Notes: a model not told the origin generated them from the letters alone. A stretch of 64,000 nt of DNA from Bradyrhizobium sp. OK095 (GCF_900109945.1 NZ_FOBX01000004.1:248001-312000), one strand, 5' to 3'. Numbered from the stretch's first letter, positions 49,534 through 58,582 are shown. Numbers and translations are program-made.

Positions 49534-49756
49534 GGTCTTGAACTCCAACACTTAGGTCCCCGGCAGGCGCGCTTTCCGCGCCGCGTTGGTTTTGCAGATA
49601 GCTCGCTTTTGACGAAAATGCTGTCACATCCGTGGCACAGCAGCAGCCAACCTAACTTATTGGGCTGTAAATGATTTTCGTACTTAATGGCGGCTTAAGA
49701 AGTGGTGAAGGAAGGCTTAATCGCGCGCGCCTCGGGTAACTTCCGCGCGCATCTCA

Positions 49757-50077
49757 TTAACCAAGACGCCGCAGCGCTTCGTCGCGCATCTGTTCGCGGA
49801 AGGCCGCACGTTTTGCCGGACGATCTTCCTGGCGCACATCGTGACGATCGAAGACGTCGAACTTCTCCATGATCGGATAGCGTTCGCTCGCCATCGCGAG
49901 CACGCGCAGCACCTTGGTCGCAGATGGCGACGGACCGCTCACCTCCCAGCGCCGGATGGTGTCGGCGCCGCCCTTCTCCGGCAATCCGCACAGCCTCGCC
50001 ATGTCGGCCGCGGTGAGCTTGCGCCCGAGGGCATCGGAGAGGTCGTTGCGGAGCTGCTTCAGTTCGGGGCCGGTCAT
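49757..50077 (-). CDS. Small HTH DNA-binding protein
   Basis: 106 residues from the ATG at 50077 (MTGPELKQLRND). Helix-turn-helix of the Cro/C1 (XRE) type around residues 8-55: LKQLRNDLSDALGRKLTAAD, then MARLCGLPEKGGADTIRRWE. The C-terminal part (ERYPIMEKFDVFDR, then many charged residues) is unassigned. This type often pairs with a toxin, but no toxin gene adjoins it. Longer frame upstream is rejected for lack of coding look. Confidence 0.8.
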   Translation of the reverse strand: MTGPELKQLRNDLSDALGRKLTAADMARLCGLPEKGGADTIRRWEVSGPSPSATKVLRVLAMASERYPIMEKFDVFDRHDVRQEDRPAKRAAFREQMRDEALRRLG

Positions 50078-50267
50078 GCTGTGCGCGTCCAGGGAAGTCA
50101 CGGAAGGCAATGCACTAGCGCTGATTCGGGTCCATCCGAAGGCCGGGAGCGCGCGCTCCAATGGCGGCACCTTCGCGCGCGCACGGAGTTATGAACAGGA
50201 GGCCTATGGAAATCTGCCGATCAAGCAACAGATGCCACAACGGGAGCCGCTAGCTAAGGGATCAGAC

Positions 50268-50558
50268 ATGACAACCTTGAAACTCGCCATTGGCGCACTC
50301 ATCACTGCTGGACTGCTTGCTGCGCCGTTCGCGGCTGAAGCGAAGAAGTACCGATCGAGCAGACATTATTACAACACGAGCGCGGTGGCGCCGGCCTATG
50401 GCGGTGCCGGTGTGTTGGCAGCGCAGCCCAGGGCCTCTTACGGCTCGTCCGGGCAGACGGTCGGGACGGTTACGGCGCCGTCGGTCGGAACGTACAATTG
50501 GCCGTCGGTCGGCGTGACCAATTCGGTCCCGACCTGGAGCAATACCAACCCGCGGTGA
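50268..50558 (+). CDS. Small secreted protein, paralogue A
   Basis: 96 residues from the ATG at 50268 with AAGGGA upstream. Signal peptide ends about AAEAKK. Mature part is Tyr/Ser/Gly-rich and ends in SGQTVGTVTAPSVGTYNWPS followed by VGVTNSVPTWSNTNPR. The same ending, with few changes, closes the protein at 51453-51722. No known domain. The conservation of the last 35 residues at both protein and DNA level suggests they matter more than the rest. Confidence 0.75.
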   Translation: MTTLKLAIGALITAGLLAAPFAAEAKKYRSSRHYYNTSAVAPAYGGAGVLAAQPRASYGSSGQTVGTVTAPSVGTYNWPSVGVTNSVPTWSNTNPR

Positions 50559-50683
50559 GCAACCGTTGCGGCCAGCCGTCAGCGGCAAGAACGAGTCAGG
50601 TGACCAGCATCCGCCGACATCCCGAGTTAGCGATGCCGTCTCGGATCAAGCGGACAGTGCCGCACGGATCAATGGCCTTTGGC

Positions 50684-50893
50684 TCAGGCGCCCCGGCCGG
50701 TCCGGTGGCCGGACGCGCATCGCCATCCTGCCAGCCGTTCGGCCGGATGCTGGTTCATCCATTCGGCGAGCTGCGGCGCGCCCATCAGGCAGGACTGCAT
50801 GGAGACGTCAGCGAAGTCCGACGTGGTAACGATCTGCTCGTGACAATTCCCTGGAGAGGCGAGGCTGCAGAGCACAGCGATGATCTCGATCAC
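50684..50893 (-). CDS. Small protein of unknown function
   Basis: 69 residues from a GTG at 50893 that overlaps the stop of the gene before it (GTGA). Hydrophobic start (IEIIAVLCSLA), three Cys, then MGAPQLAEWMNQHP and a short tail with RLAGWRC. I recall similar Cys-containing small proteins with a QWxxEHP-like segment in rhizobia, not characterised. It is the second gene of a tiny minus-strand operon. Confidence 0.6.
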   Translation of the reverse strand: MIEIIAVLCSLASPGNCHEQIVTTSDFADVSMQSCLMGAPQLAEWMNQHPAERLAGWRCASGHRTGRGA

Positions 50894-51063
50894 GCCAAAT
50901 TCCCCACGTCGCCCCCGGCCGCGCGTCCGAGCGTGGCCTTGTCCTCCTGCTCGCCGGCCGGGTCAGCCGGCGGGAAGATGCTGTCATAAATCGCGCGCGC
51001 CTCCTGAATGAGGCGAATTCGCTCGCGCTCGGATTTCGAGACAAACTGAATAACTTGGCCCAT
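50890..51063 (-). CDS. Small protein of unknown function, first of mini-operon
   Basis: 57 residues from the ATG at 51063 (GGAG seven bases upstream). MGQVIQFVSKSERERIRLIQ opens a charged helical segment (EARAIYDSIFPP), followed by a disordered acidic tail. No domain recognised. Coupled to the next gene by a 4-base overlap. Too short for confident family assignment. Confidence 0.6.
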   Translation of the reverse strand: MGQVIQFVSKSERERIRLIQEARAIYDSIFPPADPAGEQEDKATLGRAAGGDVGNLA

Positions 51064-51452
51064 GGCGGTCTCCAAACAGATCCAAATCCATCATCAGATG
51101 ATAGAGATCATTCTATGAGGATGTAGGCGACGGACTTCGGATACACAGCTGTGATGGCGGTCACGAGGGGATAAAAAGCCCGTGACCGTGCGATTGCGGA
51201 AGCGGAACCAGATACCGAGCCGACGTGCTGATTTTAGCCTGTCGGCGGGCGCTGCTTGCCGGGTTGAGCGCAGCGAACGCGTCGTTCTTCCGGAGTCGTT
51301 CGTCGAGGCATCGTGATGGCGTGCAAGTCCGCAGCACGATCGTGTCGCGGCACATATTAGCCGGGGCGGAGTTGTAGGATTGCTCGGCGGACAGTGGTTC
51401 GACTAGGCGAACGCCTGACGCAAATGAGAGACCGCGCCTGAAAGGATCAGCC
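51064..51452. other. 390-base intergenic region
   Basis: Separates the minus-strand mini-operon from paralogue B. Nothing convincing seen beyond the likely divergent promoters; the sequence 51100-51130 is AT-richer than its surroundings. Confidence 0.35.
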
Positions 51453-51722
51453 ATGACAAGAACGAGACGCTTCGTTGCCGCATTTATCGCTTTCGGATTT
51501 GCGGCATCGCCGCTCGCTGCAAGCGCGCAGACCTCCGCAACGGGCGCACAAACCAGCACGAACAGCACCCCGGGAGCGCCAGTCCAGCAAGGCACGATTG
51601 GAAGCTCCGGGCAAAGGGTCGGGACTGTGACGGCGCCGTCGGTCGGAACGTCCACCCAGCCCTCGGTCGGCGTGACCAACTCTGTCCCCACCTGGAATAA
51701 CACCAACCCGCGGACGAAGTAG
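51453..51722 (+). CDS. Small secreted protein, paralogue B
   Basis: 89 residues. Basic n-region MTRTRRF, signal peptide ending near AASAQT, Ser/Thr/Gly-rich middle, and the ending SGQRVGTVTAPSVGTSTQPS plus VGVTNSVPTWNNTNPRTK, matching paralogue A at 50268-50558. Only the C-terminal part is shared; the middle regions differ. It stops 19 bases before the convergent end of the ABC ATPase gene. No function known; a surface or periplasmic role is inferred from the signal peptide only. Confidence 0.78.
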   Translation: MTRTRRFVAAFIAFGFAASPLAASAQTSATGAQTSTNSTPGAPVQQGTIGSSGQRVGTVTAPSVGTSTQPSVGVTNSVPTWNNTNPRTK

Positions 51723-51740
51723 ACACCGCGCTCGGCTCCC

Positions 51741-53363
51741 TCACGCCGCGGGCGCGCGTTCCTTGCGCCCCGGCACCGCCGCAAGCAACTCGCGCGTGTA
51801 GGCGTGCTCCGGCGCGGCGAACAGCTGCGCGGTCGGCTTCAGCTCGACGATGGCGCCGCGCTGCATCACCGCGATGCGGTCGCAGATTTGAGCTGCGACG
51901 CGCAGATCGTGGGTGATGAAGAGCATCGAGAGGCCGAGGCGCGCCTTGAGGTCTTCGAGCAGTCGTAGCACCTGGGCTTGCACGGAGACGTCGAGCGCGG
52001 AGACGGCCTCGTCGGCGACGATGATTTCGGGTTCGAGTGCGAGCGCGCGCGCGATGCCGATGCGCTGGCGCTGGCCGCCGGAGAATTCGTGCGGATAGCG
52101 CTCCAGCGCGCCGGCATCGAGGCCGACCATTTTGAGGAGATCGCGGGCGCGGTCGAATGCGACCTTCGGTGTGGTGCCGGCCGCAATCGGGCCGTCGGCG
52201 ATGATGTGGCCGACCTTGCGGCGCGGATTGAGCGAGGCGAACGGATCCTGAAAAATCATCTGGATGCGATGGCGCTCGGCGCGCAGCGCCTTGCCCGAAA
52301 GTGAGGTGAGGTCGGTGTCGCCGATCCGCACCGTACCGCGGTCGGCCTCGATCAGCCGCATCACCAGCCGCGCCACCGACGATTTGCCGGAGCCGGACTC
52401 GCCGACGAGGCCGAGCGTCTCGCCCTTGAGGATATTGAAATTGACCGCGCGTGCGGCATCGACGCGGCGGTCCTCGCGAAACCAGCCGCCCGAGGTGACG
52501 TAGGTCTTGTCGAGCCCGATCACCTCGACGGCCCTGGCCTGATCGTCGAGCGGCTCGCGCGCCGGCGGGTTCATCGAGGGCACGGCGGCGAGCAGCGCCT
52601 TGGTGTAGTCGTGTTGCGGCGCGTTGAAGACGTTTGCGGCGGGGCCTTCCTCGACGACCTTGCCGTGGCGGAGCACCACGACCTGGTCGGCGATATCGGC
52701 GACCACGCCAAAGTCATGGGTGATGAACATCACCGCCATGTTGCGGTTACGCTGGAGGTTGCGGATCAGCTTGAGGATCTGCGCCTGCGTGGTGACGTCG
52801 AGCGCGGTGGTCGGCTCGTCCGCGACCAGCACCGCCGGTTCGAGCGCAAGCGCCATCGCGATCATGGCGCGCTGGCGCTGGCCGCCGGAGAGTTGGTGCG
52901 GATAGGCGCGCACGATTCGTTCAGGGTCGGGCAGGCCGACCTCGCGCGCCAGCGACAGCGCTCTCGCGCGCCGCTCCCTTGGCGTGAGCAGGCCGTGCGC
53001 CTCGAACATCTCCGCCATCTGCTCGCCGATCCGCATCAACGGATTGAGCGCGGTCATCGGCTCCTGAAAGATCATCGCGAGGCGGCGGCCGCGCAGATCG
53101 CGCCAGCTGTCGTCATCCAGCTTGAGCAGGTCGCGTCCCTCGAACTGGATCTCGCCTGACGTGACCGACACCGTGTCCGGCAACAGGCCCATCAACGCAT
53201 GCGCGCACATCGACTTGCCGGAACCGGACTCGCCGACGACGCAGACGATCTTGCCGGGCCGCAAATCGAGCGAGATGCCGTCGACGGCGAAGGGACGCTC
53301 GGCACCCTCAGGCAGGGCGATCCGCAGATTCCTGATGGAGACGGCGGGCGGTGCGGTCATCAT
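51741..53363 (-). CDS. Dipeptide/oligopeptide ABC transporter, fused double ATPase
   Basis: 540 residues joining two ATP-binding units (DppD-like, then DppF-like). Walker A GESGSGKS occurs in both halves (near residues 45 and 320), with LSGGQRQRAMIAMALALEP and FSGGQRQRIGIARALALEP as signature/Walker B regions. It powers peptide or related substrate uptake. Tandem ATG ATG at the start overlaps the DppC stop. Last gene of the operon. Confidence 0.95.
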   Translation of the reverse strand: MMTAPPAVSIRNLRIALPEGAERPFAVDGISLDLRPGKIVCVVGESGSGKSMCAHALMGLLPDTVSVTSGEIQFEGRDLLKLDDDSWRDLRGRRLAMIFQEPMTALNPLMRIGEQMAEMFEAHGLLTPRERRARALSLAREVGLPDPERIVRAYPHQLSGGQRQRAMIAMALALEPAVLVADEPTTALDVTTQAQILKLIRNLQRNRNMAVMFITHDFGVVADIADQVVVLRHGKVVEEGPAANVFNAPQHDYTKALLAAVPSMNPPAREPLDDQARAVEVIGLDKTYVTSGGWFREDRRVDAARAVNFNILKGETLGLVGESGSGKSSVARLVMRLIEADRGTVRIGDTDLTSLSGKALRAERHRIQMIFQDPFASLNPRRKVGHIIADGPIAAGTTPKVAFDRARDLLKMVGLDAGALERYPHEFSGGQRQRIGIARALALEPEIIVADEAVSALDVSVQAQVLRLLEDLKARLGLSMLFITHDLRVAAQICDRIAVMQRGAIVELKPTAQLFAAPEHAYTRELLAAVPGRKERAPAA

Positions 53364-54202
53364 CAGCGGCCCTCCCGCGACAGCCGCGGATTGAGCGCGT
53401 CGTTGAGGCCTTCACCGATTAGGTTCAGGCCGAGCACCGAGATCAGGATGGCGACGCCGGGAAACACGGTGATCCACCAGGCCTGGCGGATCACGGTGCG
53501 GCCGGCGCCGACCATGTAGCCCCAGGAGATCAGATTGGGATCGCCGAGGCCGAGGAAGGCCAGCGAGGATTCCAGCAGGATCGCGGTTGCCACCATCAGC
53601 GAGGCCAGCACGATCACCGGCGACAGCGCATTGGGCAGAATCTCGCGCAGGATGATCCAGGTGTTGCTCTGGCCCGTAACGACGGCGGCCTGGACGTATT
53701 CGCGCGTGCGCAGCGACAGCACCTCGCCGCGGACGAGGCGGGCGACCGGCGGCCAGCTCACCACCGCGATCGAGGCCACGATCGAATAGATCGAGGGCTG
53801 GAGGATCGCGACCAGCACGATCGCAAGCGCAAAGCTCGGAATGGTCTGGAAGAATTCCGTGAAGCGCATCAAGGCATCGTCAGTCTTGCCGCCGAAATAG
53901 CCGGCCATGGCGCCGATGGGAACGCCGACGACCAGAGCGACCAGCGTCGAGACGAGGCCGACCAGCAACGAGACGCGGGCACCAAAGATCAGGCCGGCGA
54001 ACACGTCGCGGCCGAGTGCGTCGGTGCCGAGCGGCACGGTCGAGAGCGTGAACGGCGGCAGGAACGGCCGCTGCACCATGCGCCAGGGCGAATTCGGAAA
54101 CAGCATCGGTCCGAACACCGCGACCCCGATCGCGAGAACCAGGATGATGAGCCCGATGACGCCGCTCGGGCTCCTCAGCATCGATTTCCAGAACTGTTTC
54201 AT
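53363..54202 (-). CDS. ABC transporter permease, DppC type
   Basis: 279 residues, five to six membrane helices. The EAA-like loop region YFGGKTDDALMRFTEFFQTI and VRGEVLSLRTREYVQAAVV are typical of DppC/OppC. Overlaps DppB by ATGA upstream and the ATPase downstream by ATGATGA. Pairs with DppB to form the channel. Confidence 0.95.
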   Translation of the reverse strand: MKQFWKSMLRSPSGVIGLIILVLAIGVAVFGPMLFPNSPWRMVQRPFLPPFTLSTVPLGTDALGRDVFAGLIFGARVSLLVGLVSTLVALVVGVPIGAMAGYFGGKTDDALMRFTEFFQTIPSFALAIVLVAILQPSIYSIVASIAVVSWPPVARLVRGEVLSLRTREYVQAAVVTGQSNTWIILREILPNALSPVIVLASLMVATAILLESSLAFLGLGDPNLISWGYMVGAGRTVIRQAWWITVFPGVAILISVLGLNLIGEGLNDALNPRLSREGR

Positions 54203-55170
54203 GAGGCGAATTCGATGCGCGGGTCGACCAGGCGATAGACGAGGTCAGTGATAAGATTGAAGATCAGGACCATGATCGAGCAGGTCACGAAGACGCCGAG
54301 CAGCAGATTGTAGTCACGCTGGAGCAGCGCGTCGTACATCAGGCGCCCGATGCCGGGCCAGGCGAACACGGTCTCGGTGATGACCGCGCCGCCGATCAGC
54401 GTGCCGGCATGCACGCCGGCGAGCGTCACCACCGGCAGCAGCGCGTTGCGCAGCACGTGGCGGCGCTGGATCACGGCATCGCTAAGGCCTTTGGCGCGTG
54501 CGGTCTTGACGAAGTCGAGGCGCTTCACCTCCAGCATCGAGGCGCGCGTCATGCGGGTATAGGTCGCCATGAAAAACAGACCGAGCGTCATCGCCGGCAT
54601 GATCAGGTGCGCGCCGACGTCGACAGCGTGGGCAAGGCCGGTGAGGTTGGCGCCGACCGTCTCGTAGCCGAAGCTCGGCAGCCAATCCATGGTGACCGAG
54701 AACAGCAGGATGCCCATCAGCGCCACCCAGAAGATCGGCATGGCGTAGAAGATCAGCGCGAACACGGTGATGGCCGTGTCGAGAAACGTTCCGGCAAAGC
54801 GCGCAGCGAAGGTGCCGAAGAGAACGCCGAGGATGAGCGAGATCGCGAAGGCCGTCAGCGTCAGCAGCAGCGTCGCCGGCAGCCGCTCGCCGATCAGCTT
54901 CGCGACCGGCGCCTGCTGGCGGAACGAGAAGCCGAGGTCGAGGGTGACGATGCCCTTGACGTAGATGAAGAGCTGCTCGGGCAGCGGCTTGTCGAGGCCG
55001 AATTTTTCCCGGAGCTGCTGGACGAAGACCTGGTCACTGGCGCCCGCCTCGCCCGCCATCACGGCCGCGGGGTCGCCGGGCGCAAGCCGGATCAGGAAGA
55101 AATTGAGGACGACGATCGCAAGCAGGACGATCACGCCCTTCACGATACGCTGGGCGACGAAGGAGAGCAT
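54199..55170 (-). CDS. ABC transporter permease, DppB type
   Basis: 323 residues, six membrane helices, with RMTRASMLEVKRLDFVKTAR (coupling loop) and a large periplasmic part between helices 1 and 2 (PGDPAAVMAGEAG). It is separated from the binding-protein gene by a strong hairpin, so it probably gets less message than the binding protein. Confidence 0.95.
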   Translation of the reverse strand: MLSFVAQRIVKGVIVLLAIVVLNFFLIRLAPGDPAAVMAGEAGASDQVFVQQLREKFGLDKPLPEQLFIYVKGIVTLDLGFSFRQQAPVAKLIGERLPATLLLTLTAFAISLILGVLFGTFAARFAGTFLDTAITVFALIFYAMPIFWVALMGILLFSVTMDWLPSFGYETVGANLTGLAHAVDVGAHLIMPAMTLGLFFMATYTRMTRASMLEVKRLDFVKTARAKGLSDAVIQRRHVLRNALLPVVTLAGVHAGTLIGGAVITETVFAWPGIGRLMYDALLQRDYNLLLGVFVTCSIMVLIFNLITDLVYRLVDPRIEFAS

Positions 55171-55201
55171 CAGGAAGCCATAGCAGAGAGATCAGGCACG
55201 G

Positions 55202-55237
55202 TGCGACACCGCGGCAGGTCGTTGCCGCGGTGTCGCA
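55202..55237. other. Strong intercistronic hairpin in the dpp-type operon
   Basis: Perfect 15-bp arms TGCGACACCGCGGCA (55202-55216) and TGCCGCGGTGTCGCA (55223-55237), six-base loop, in the 76-base gap after the binding-protein gene. No T-run. Such hairpins often protect the 5' part of the message and give excess binding protein. Confidence 0.8.
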
Positions 55238-55246
55238 TGCGTCTCG

Positions 55247-56797
55247 TTACTTGTCGAGCCATGCGTCCTTGAAGCCGTCATTGACCCCGATCCCCGTGGT
55301 GATCAGGTTCTTGACCTTGCAGCGCATGATGGTCGGGAATTGCAGCTCGAGCATCCAGGCCACCGGCACGTCCTCGACCAGGATTTTTTGCGCCTTCTCG
55401 TAGATCTCCTTGCGCTTCGAGTCCGGCGTGGCGACCGCGCCGTCGGCGAACAGCTTGTCGATCTCCGGGTTCGAGTAACCCTCGACGTTGTTGAATACCT
55501 GGCCCTTGGCAATGGCGCTGGAGACGTAGTTGCGGCCGACGCCGAGCGCGGGATCGCCATACTGGTAGAGATAGGTGAAGGCGATGTCGTAGTCCCAATC
55601 ACCGATCTTCTGGTTGCCGCCGGCGACGTCGGTGGCGATGGTCTCGATGTTCATGCCGACATCCATGAGGTTCTGCTTCACGGCTTCACCCCAGCGCTGC
55701 CAGGTCTCGCCATAGGCGAGCGGCAGCAGGCGGATCTTCTCGCCCTTGTAGCCGGCTTCCTTCAGCAGCGCCTTGGCCTTGGCGGGATCGTAAGGGTACT
55801 TCGGCACGTCGCCGGTGTAGTACTTGATGGTCGAGGCGGATGGACCCGTGGCAACCTTGCCAAGCCCGTTCCAGATCACGTCCTTGGCGAAGTCGCGGTC
55901 GATCGCATACATGATCGCCTGCCGCACCCGCTTGTCGGCGAGCGGGCCCTGGCGGTTGTTCAGCCACAGCCAGGCCAGCGGCGAGAAGAACTCCCAGCCG
56001 GCGCCGGAGACGCAGGTGTCCTTGAGCTTGGACAGGCGCGGCACGTCAAAGTTCTCGACCGAGCCGCCGGGCAGCACGTCGACCTTGCCGGTCTCATAAG
56101 CCACCGAGCGCGCGGCGGCGTCGGGGATGATCTGCCAGTAGATCTCGTCGATATAGGGCTTGCCCTTCTCGTAATAGTTCGGGTTCTTGACTAGGCGGAT
56201 GAACGAGCCCTTCTGCCATTCCTTGAACATGAAAGGGCCGGTGCCGACAGGCGCGTTGTTGTAAGCGTTGGTCTTCCAGTCGGTGCCTTCATAGAGATGC
56301 TTCGGCACCATCGGCATCGAGCCGACTTCGAAGATGCCGAGGAACGGGCCGAACGGCTGCTTCAGCGTGAACACGACGGTGTAGTCGTCGGGCGCCTCGA
56401 CCTTGTCGACCTGTGCGAGGTTGTTGCGGGCACGCGCATGCGTCTGCTTCAGCATCTCGATCGAGAACAGCACGTCCGCGGCGGTGAAGGGCTTGCCGTC
56501 ATGCCAGGTGACGCCCTTCCTGAGCTTGAAAGTGTAGGTTTTTGCGTCCTCGCTGACGCTCCAGCTCTCGGCGAGCTCCGGCAGCGGCTCGAGCTTGGGG
56601 CTGTAGCGCAGCAGGCCCTCGAAAATGTTGCCCGACACCATCTGGGTCGGACCGTTCTGGATCATCGCAAGCATCAGGCCGGGCGGCTCGGGCTGGATCA
56701 CGGCGTTGATCACGCCCCCCGTCTTCGGCTCTTGCGCCAGTGCCGGGGCCGTGAGGCCGCAAGCCAGGACGAGACCAAGCAACACTCGTTTTAACAT
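55247..56797 (-). CDS. Peptide/nickel-type substrate-binding protein (SBP family 5)
   Basis: 516 residues from the ATG at 56797. Signal peptide MLKRVLLGLVLACGLTAPAL ends at AQE. Typical SBP_bac_5 features: ESWSVSEDAKTYTFKLRKGV, WHDGKPFTAADV and a C-terminal two-lobe fold. It captures peptides or related solutes in the periplasm; the ligand cannot be told. First gene of the ABC operon (binding protein, DppB, DppC, fused ATPase). Confidence 0.94.
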   Translation of the reverse strand: MLKRVLLGLVLACGLTAPALAQEPKTGGVINAVIQPEPPGLMLAMIQNGPTQMVSGNIFEGLLRYSPKLEPLPELAESWSVSEDAKTYTFKLRKGVTWHDGKPFTAADVLFSIEMLKQTHARARNNLAQVDKVEAPDDYTVVFTLKQPFGPFLGIFEVGSMPMVPKHLYEGTDWKTNAYNNAPVGTGPFMFKEWQKGSFIRLVKNPNYYEKGKPYIDEIYWQIIPDAAARSVAYETGKVDVLPGGSVENFDVPRLSKLKDTCVSGAGWEFFSPLAWLWLNNRQGPLADKRVRQAIMYAIDRDFAKDVIWNGLGKVATGPSASTIKYYTGDVPKYPYDPAKAKALLKEAGYKGEKIRLLPLAYGETWQRWGEAVKQNLMDVGMNIETIATDVAGGNQKIGDWDYDIAFTYLYQYGDPALGVGRNYVSSAIAKGQVFNNVEGYSNPEIDKLFADGAVATPDSKRKEIYEKAQKILVEDVPVAWMLELQFPTIMRCKVKNLITTGIGVNDGFKDAWLDK

Positions 56798-57012
56798 GTC
56801 GTATCTTTCTCAAGCGAGACCAGCCGTAACCGCTTCGCACGTCATGGCGCGCAAAGCTACGGCCGGCCCATCCCAGTCCCCATCCGGTATCGAGGCTCAC
56901 ATAGTCCCGTTCGGCGCCGCAAGATGAAAGTCTCGACAGTGTTCGCACAAAAAATGTACAGCGCGTCCTGTTTTCACTTGATTCATTGACCCGTCACGGA
57001 GACAAGTCGGCC

Positions 57013-57636
57013 ATGGATAATGCCACACGCTCGGAACGATCCCGCAACGCTGCGCTCGACGCGGCCATCGCGATCGTCGCGCGTGACGGGCCCGGCCGGC
57101 TGACGCTGGACGCGATCGCGCGCGAGAGCGGCCTGAGCAAGGGCGGCGTCATGCACCAGTTCCGCACCAAGGAGGCGGTGCTGAAGGCGCTCCTGGAGCG
57201 GCAGATGCTGCATTTCGAGCAGTTCTCGACGCCGTATCGCGCCAAAGCGCGCGCGGAATCCGAAAACCCCGAACTCGCCACCGAGATCGCCACGGTGCGG
57301 GAAGCCGCCAACACGCCGAATTCCGCAGCGCTCGCGCTGCTCGCGGCGATGGTCGAGAATCCGGACCTGATGGCGCTGCCGCGTGCGAGCGATGAGAAGA
57401 CGATCGCAGCGATCAGGGCCGAAGCCACTGACCCGGATCTGGCAATGCTGCGCTGGGCGGCTGCGCGAGGTCTCCTCCTCGGCGAGCTGTTCGGCATGTC
57501 GCCGCTTCCCAAGGTGGAGCGCGAGCGCCTGTTCGCGCGCCTGCTCGACGACAGCCAGTGGAGGGCGCTGGAAAAGCCGGCCAAGCGGCGTGCCGCCGCG
57601 GCGTCCAAGAGCACCACGGCACGCAAGCGCGCCTGA
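57013..57636 (+). CDS. TetR-family transcriptional regulator
   Basis: 207 residues from the ATG at 57013 (CGGAG eleven bases upstream); a TTG at 56986 is unlikely. N-terminal HTH (ALDAAIAIVARDGPGRLTLD, SGLSKGGVMHQFRTKE). The ligand domain has no close relative I recognise. It is divergent from the ABC operon and lies 80 bases before a promoter-like palindrome (57716-57744) that could be its target. Confidence 0.93.
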   Translation: MDNATRSERSRNAALDAAIAIVARDGPGRLTLDAIARESGLSKGGVMHQFRTKEAVLKALLERQMLHFEQFSTPYRAKARAESENPELATEIATVREAANTPNSAALALLAAMVENPDLMALPRASDEKTIAAIRAEATDPDLAMLRWAAARGLLLGELFGMSPLPKVERERLFARLLDDSQWRALEKPAKRRAAAASKSTTARKRA

Positions 57637-57715
57637 TTCACCGTTAACGAAATCCGACCATTAACTGTACAAAGCTGCGCCTGCGGCCAAATGCGTCAGG
57701 CCGCCGTTTCGGCAC

Positions 57716-57744
57716 TTTACAAACCGCCCGGTCGGTTTTATAAA
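57716..57744 (+). promoter_or_regulatory. Promoter with TetR-type palindrome in its spacer
   Basis: TTTACA (57716-57721), 17-base spacer, TATAAA (57739-57744): a good sigma-70-like promoter. The spacer and hexamers together form a near-palindrome around AAACCG-CCCGGT-CGGTTT (57721-57738), of the kind bound by AcrR-type TetR repressors. Transcription would start near 57751 and reach the lipoprotein at 57920 after a leader of about 170 bases. Confidence 0.55.
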
Positions 57745-57919
57745 TGGAAACACTGAGACGGCCCGAGCTTCTGACATGGCCCCGGACGAAGCCATGGGCC
57801 GGCAATGGTGAGCGCCGCAGTCACGTGTGGTCCCGTACGTGGCTGCGGTTCCCATAGCTTTTCCCATAAAGGCCTTTCCTGACATTGGCCTTTCCTAAAA
57901 GCCGCAAGAGGAGTCTGGA

Positions 57920-58582
57920 ATGGATCGCTCGATCGCGCTGCGCGGTCTGGGAACGCTGGTGATTTGCGCGGCCATCGCCGGCTGCGCCTCGGTCGCGCCC
58001 GTGCCTTATTCGGGGATGGCGTCCTCGGCCTACATGGCCCCGGACAAGTCGGACACCTCCGGCCGCGTGCCCTACCGTTACTCCACGCAGGTTGACTGGC
58101 GCACGTATGACAAAATGATCCTCGATCCCGTCGTGGTCTACCGCGGCAAGGATCATCAGTTCGGTGACATGTCCGACAAGGACAAGGCGACGCTGGCCGC
58201 CTACATGCAGAACTGCTTCGCCGACCGGCTGCGCGGCCGCTTCGCGCTGGTGCGCGAGCGCGGGCCGAACACGCTGCGGATCAGGCTGACGCTCACCGGC
58301 GCCGTCACCAATACACCGGTGCTCGGGACGCTCTCGCGCTTCGACATGGCCGGCGCGGTTTACAACGGCGTGCAGGCCGCGCGCGACGGCGAGGGGACGC
58401 TGACCGGCTCGGTCGTCTACGGCGTCGAGATCTTCGACGCCACGACTACGCGGCTGCTCTCTGCCTACGTCACCAAGCAATACCCTGGCGCCTACGACAT
58501 CAAGGCGACCGCCGGCGCGCTCGCGGCCTCCACGGCCGGCCTCGACAAGGGCGCCGACGCGCTGATGGCGCAATTGAACTGA
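57920..58582 (+). CDS. DUF3313-like lipoprotein
   Basis: 220 residues; AGGAG seven bases before the ATG. Lipobox CAAIAGC gives a lipidated Cys near residue 22, so an outer-membrane or periplasmic lipoprotein. The domain (YDKMILDPVVVYRG, LRIRLTLTGAVTNT, VYGVEIFDATTTRLLSAYV) resembles the DUF3313 family, which I cannot verify here. Behind a promoter with a TetR-type palindrome; the DUF2147 gene follows 32 bases later. Confidence 0.8.
   Translation: MDRSIALRGLGTLVICAAIAGCASVAPVPYSGMASSAYMAPDKSDTSGRVPYRYSTQVDWRTYDKMILDPVVVYRGKDHQFGDMSDKDKATLAAYMQNCFADRLRGRFALVRERGPNTLRIRLTLTGAVTNTPVLGTLSRFDMAGAVYNGVQAARDGEGTLTGSVVYGVEIFDATTTRLLSAYVTKQYPGAYDIKATAGALAASTAGLDKGADALMAQLN

Noticed and set aside
49914..50267. 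N-terminal extension of small secreted protein A
   Set aside because: The open frame continues upstream, but only the ATG at 50268 gives a signal peptide with a ribosome site; the upstream part overlaps the HTH gene in antisense.
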